NCBI GenBank assembly: GCA_963989385.1
Contig: OZ022499.1
Location: forward strand, 78,543,903-78,607,902
DNA: 64,000 bases
DNA from: Ctena decussata
Taxonomy: Eukaryota; Mollusca; Bivalvia; Lucinida; Lucinidae
Direction of reading: 5' to 3'
Shown here piece after piece: positions 60,306 to 64,000 of this stretch. Each line of letters starts with the position of its first letter. The stretch's first letter is position 1. The position numbers and the translations under genes were made by a program. The notes under the pieces were generated by a model, which saw only the letters and a program-made list of their open reading frames with translations, searched no databases and was not told where the DNA came from.

Positions 60306-60619
60306 CTGCAAAATATTGAGAAAATTTATCAACATCAAACTTAGTACAAACTTCAAAAGTGCATTATGCAGGTTTTGTTCAACAATGCTACCCATTATGA
60401 CTCACAAAGACTTGGCTGTTGTGATAAATGACAGTATGGGATAATAGCTATCTGGATAATCAACAAAACATAAACAGAACTCCTGATAGATAGAAGATCA
60501 TTCTGAAGTTTTTCTTATTTCTTAATCTAAAATTATTTTTGTACACCCTCATTTGAGCTGCCTTGGAAAGGTAGTAAGTGCGGTTCTAATAATGGGCCAT
60601 TACGTTTATTTTATGAAGA

Positions 60620-63600
60620 ACAAGAGGCCCAAATGGGCCTGATATCGCTCACCTGGCTATTGTGCAACGGAACCATTCTGATACAAAATTGGTCCAATTC
60701 CACTGACAATTTCTCATTTTCACATTTTGCTACTTTTAGTAACAGAGGCCAACTTGCCTAGTCTTTATATATTTACTTTTGAAACACCTCAATGCAAGAA
60801 TCATTTTGCCACAAATTTCATCAAAATCCATTCAGGGGTTACTGAGATATTGCCAGTTTCATGTTTTGTGCTATTTTTAGTAACGGCAGATGGCGGCCAT
60901 CTTGGATTGCTAAAATGCAAAAAATCGAAAAGCCTTCATGCAAGGACCATTTTGACACAAATTTGGACCAATTCCATTGAGATTTTCTGATTTTCACATT
61001 TTTCTATTTTTAGTAACAGAGGCCAATATGACTGGTCTTACAGTTAGATATTTTTGAAACATCTCAATGCAAGAATCATTTTGACACAAATTTCGTCAAA
61101 ATCCATTCAGCGGTTACTGAGATATTGTCATTTTCATGTTTTGTGCTATTTTTAGTAACGGCAAATGGCGGCCATCTTGGAATGCCTAAATGCAACAAGG
61201 GCTTCGCAAGCGGCGCATAATACGCCCGTTTTAATGTCATAAAGGAGTATGGAATGAACAAGATTGTTTACAAAAGGATGGATAGGCAGACAAACAGGGG
61301 CAACCACTTTATAACTAATGACGGCAACATTATTCAAATATTTAACACATCAAATACTATGAGTATACCAAAAATCAGCTTCAAAGTTATTGTGGCTCAA
61401 AAGCTGAGTAATGCCATAGTTGAACAAGGGAGATAATTCATAAACTAAATATACTAGATTCTTGGCTCTACTACATTCCCCTGACAAAATCACATGTAGG
61501 GTTAAGGAATCACAGAGGAAACAGGAAATTTATGCAAGGGCAGATAATTCAGTAAGCCAGAGTTGTGGTTCTTGCTCGGGATACATTGCCCCATTATTAT
61601 ACATATTCCTACAAAGTTTCATTCTAATATTTCAAAAGGTTACGGAGATATGGAGTGACTGAGAAATGCCTAAAATTACTTATCAAAGGGAAGTAACTCC
61701 AAAATGAATAAAGGGGGAGCAACCATTCTTGTATGCCACGCATCGTCTTGTGATCATGCATATTGCTATAAAGTTTCATCATGATATTCCAAACGGTTAC
61801 AAAGTTAAGGTATGCACAAGATATGTATACACAAAAATAACCATAATCAACTAATGAAAGGGATGTAACTCTAAAATGAAGAAAGGGAAAGCAGCCATTT
61901 TTGTACGCGACACATCGTTGAGACTTCATACACATTGCTATGAAGTTTCATGAAGATATCCCAAACGGTTATCTAGTTATGGCGCGCACAAGACTGGCAG
62001 GGAAAAAATTAATCAAAGGGGCATAACTTGGAAACTAAGGAAGGGGGAGCAACCACTTCTGTACGGGACACGTTCCCCCAACCTAATACATATTCCTACC
62101 AAATATCATGAATATATCCCAAACGGTTAATGAGTTATGGAGCGCACAAGAATGTTTACGGACGGACGGACGGACAGACGGACAGACGGACGGACGGACA
62201 GCGCCATGACATAATACGTCCGTTTTTTCAAAACGGGCGTATAAAAAATCGAAATAGCTTAATGAAAGGACCATTCTGACACAAAATTAATCCAACTCCA
62301 TTGAGATTTTCTAATTTTCACATTTTTCTATTTTTAGTAACAGAGGCCAATATGAATGGTCAACAGTTAGATATTTTTGAAACATCTCAATGCAAGAATC
62401 ATTTTGAAACAAATTTCGTCAAAATCCATTCAGCGGTTACTGAGATATTGTCATTTTCATGTTTTGTGCTATTTTTAGTAACGGCAGATGGCGGCCATCT
62501 TGGAATGCCAAATTGCAAATAATCAAAACGACTTCATGCAAAGAACATTCTGACACAAAATTGGTCCAATTCCATTCAAGGGTTCTTGAGTAATTGTCAT
62601 TTTTATGTTGTGCTATTTTTAGTAACACCAGATGGCGGCCATCTTGGAATGCCAAATTGCAATTAATCGAAACGGCTTCATGCAAGGAACATTCTGACAC
62701 AAAATTGGTCCAATTCCATTCAAGGGTTCTTGAGTAATTGTCATTTTTATGTTTGTGCTATTTTTAGTAACGGCCCCCATGGTGGCCATCTTGGATAGTC
62801 AACTGGCACAAAATCGAAATAATTCCATTCAAGAACCAATTCTGACCAAATCTGGTCAGAATTGGTTGCATTTTCTTGAGATATTGACATTTGAGCAAAA
62901 TCGGCCTTGTAAACGCAAAGTAGGTCACTGTGACCTAATTCCGCAATAGATTTTTTTTATTTTTACAATTTTCAATACCAAGGTCCCACTTATGTTCCAT
63001 GCAAACTTTCAACCAAATATACCGACTGGTTCTGGAGAAGAAGTTGATTTTGTTGTTTTTGCTATTTTTAGTAACGGCGGCCATCTTGGATTCTTGACCT
63101 GACCCAATTTTACAATTTTGAAACCCTGCAGTCTGGTCATGCTCCATGTGAAATTTGAGATCCATGGGCTCAGTGGTTTTAGAGAAGAAGTTGTTTGAAG
63201 TTGTTTAAATAGGTCATTTTTTGACATTGGCATTTGAGCAAAATTACACACGTAAACAGAAAGTAGGTCACTGTGACAAAACTCCGCTACAGATTTTTTT
63301 AATTTTTACAATTTTGAATACCAAGGTTTCACTGATGTTCCATGCCAAAATTCAGACAAATATACCCAGTGGTTCTGGAGAAGAAGTTTATTTTGTTGTT
63401 TTTGCTATTTTTAGTAACAGCGGCCATCTTGGATTTTCAACCTGACCCAAGTTTACAATTCTGAGACCCTGGAGTCAGGTCATGCTCCATGTGAAATTTG
63501 AGAACCATGGGACCAGTAGTTTTACAGAAGAAGATGTTTGAATATTTGTTTTTAGGTGTTGACGGACATTTTGCGTGACGACGCACGACGCACGCCGGAC

Positions 63601-63650
63601 GCATTGGTATGACAATAGCTCACTATGGCCCTTCGGGCCAGGTGAGCTAA
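60620..63650 (+). mobile_element. Helitron-like element F3 (with nested F8)
   Basis: Starts ACAAGAG, then the hairpin AGGCCC-AAAT-GGGCCT, then subterminal repeat GCTCACCTGGC (60647-60657). It ends with hairpin TGGCCC-TTC-GGGCCA, the perfect inverted partner GCCAGGTGAGC (63637-63647) and CTAA. The interior has diverged tandem units with AACGGCNNATGGCGGCCATCTTGGA. The element is non-autonomous, with no Rep/helicase frame. It is inserted in a family-L MITE. Confidence 0.7.
61195..62244 (+). mobile_element. Helitron-like element F8 nested in F3
   Basis: Starts ACAAGGG with hairpin GCTT-CGC-AAGC. The 13-bp subterminal repeat ATACGCCCGTTTT (61220-61232) pairs perfectly with AAAACGGGCGTAT (62230-62242). 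The 3' hairpin is CCGTTTT-TTC-AAAACGG. A GGACGGAC tract lies at about 62158-62205. F3 sequence before and after joins to match the empty version at about 60914-60934. Confidence 0.7.
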
Positions 63651-63776
63651 TAAACAGAGATTATCTGAGAATTATCATCAACTTCAAATGTATCTATAGC
63701 TATGACATTTACCTACCAAACTGTGTTTGGTACCAAAATTCTGACTTATTAACCACAATAAAGTCAAATATACTCA

Positions 63777-63998
<222 letters not shown>

Positions 63999-64000
63999 GA

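Larger units (their letters stand above)
60476..63710. mobile_element. Foldback MITE family L, copy 6, split by F3
   Basis: Left part 60476-60619 (CAGAACTCCTGATAGATAGA to GGGCCATTACGTTTATTTTATGAAGA) and right part 63651-63710 (TAAACAGAGATTATCTGAGA ATTATCATC to GTATCTATAGCT) follow the family order; the gap is exactly element F3. Confidence 0.55.

Noticed and set aside
60244..60444. Plus-strand frame over exon 2
   Set aside because: Shadow of the minus-strand HEATR5B exon 2.

Overview
The window is eukaryotic. It carries one large protein-coding gene on the minus strand, split into short exons by GT-AG (twice GC-AG) introns that are packed with transposable elements. Joining 36 exons in frame gives about 1,959 residues of HEATR5B (HEAT repeat-containing protein 5B; relative of yeast Laa1 and worm SOAP-1). 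About 40 N-terminal residues lie above position 64000 and the C-terminal tail lies below position 1. The protein similarity and the repeat families (palindromic MITEs, tRNA-derived SINEs, minisatellite-bearing 'pearl'-like elements) suggest a bivalve mollusc, probably a clam-type heterodont. The species assignment is inference.

Layout. Transcription runs from 63989 down to 1. Exons cover about 5.9 kb and introns about 58 kb. Every junction keeps the reading frame, with no stop and no frameshift. Known biology of the family: HEATR5 proteins are large HEAT-repeat solenoids that work with the AP-1 clathrin adaptor (aftiphilin/gamma-synergin complex) and help couple AP-1 endosomal membranes to dynein.

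Repeats by region (descending). 60.5-63.7 kb is a three-level nest of Helitron-like elements in a MITE. 58.6-60.2 kb holds another Helitron-like element. 50-58 kb is a run of foldback MITEs. 47.5-49.3 kb is a Helitron-like element with two 3' ends in tandem. 44.5-45.05 kb is a 34-bp minisatellite. 41.6-43.0 kb is a MITE broken by a hAT-like element and a SINE. 37.1-40.3 kb is a Helitron-like element holding a reverse-transcriptase fragment. 28.6-30.65 kb has two Helitron-like elements end to end. 24.7-28.4 kb is a MITE split by a 3.3-kb Helitron-like element that is itself split by a SINE. 12.7-15.5 kb is its sister copy. 9.6-11.05 kb is a 458-bp tandem repeat. Position 9183-9350 on the plus strand is a lone exon resembling the PH domain of PLEKHH/MAX-1 proteins.

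Most notable observations: (i) eight different element types share one end architecture, and their 3' hairpin stems change in a compensating way around a TTC(G) loop; (ii) several of those families carry AGGTCA-type nuclear-receptor motifs, including a perfect IR3 estrogen-response-type palindrome; (iii) a MITE end forms part of the 5' splice site of exon 30 and fills most of that intron; (iv) there are two GC-AG introns. I found no rRNA gene, functional tRNA gene, CRISPR array or promoter that I can defend.
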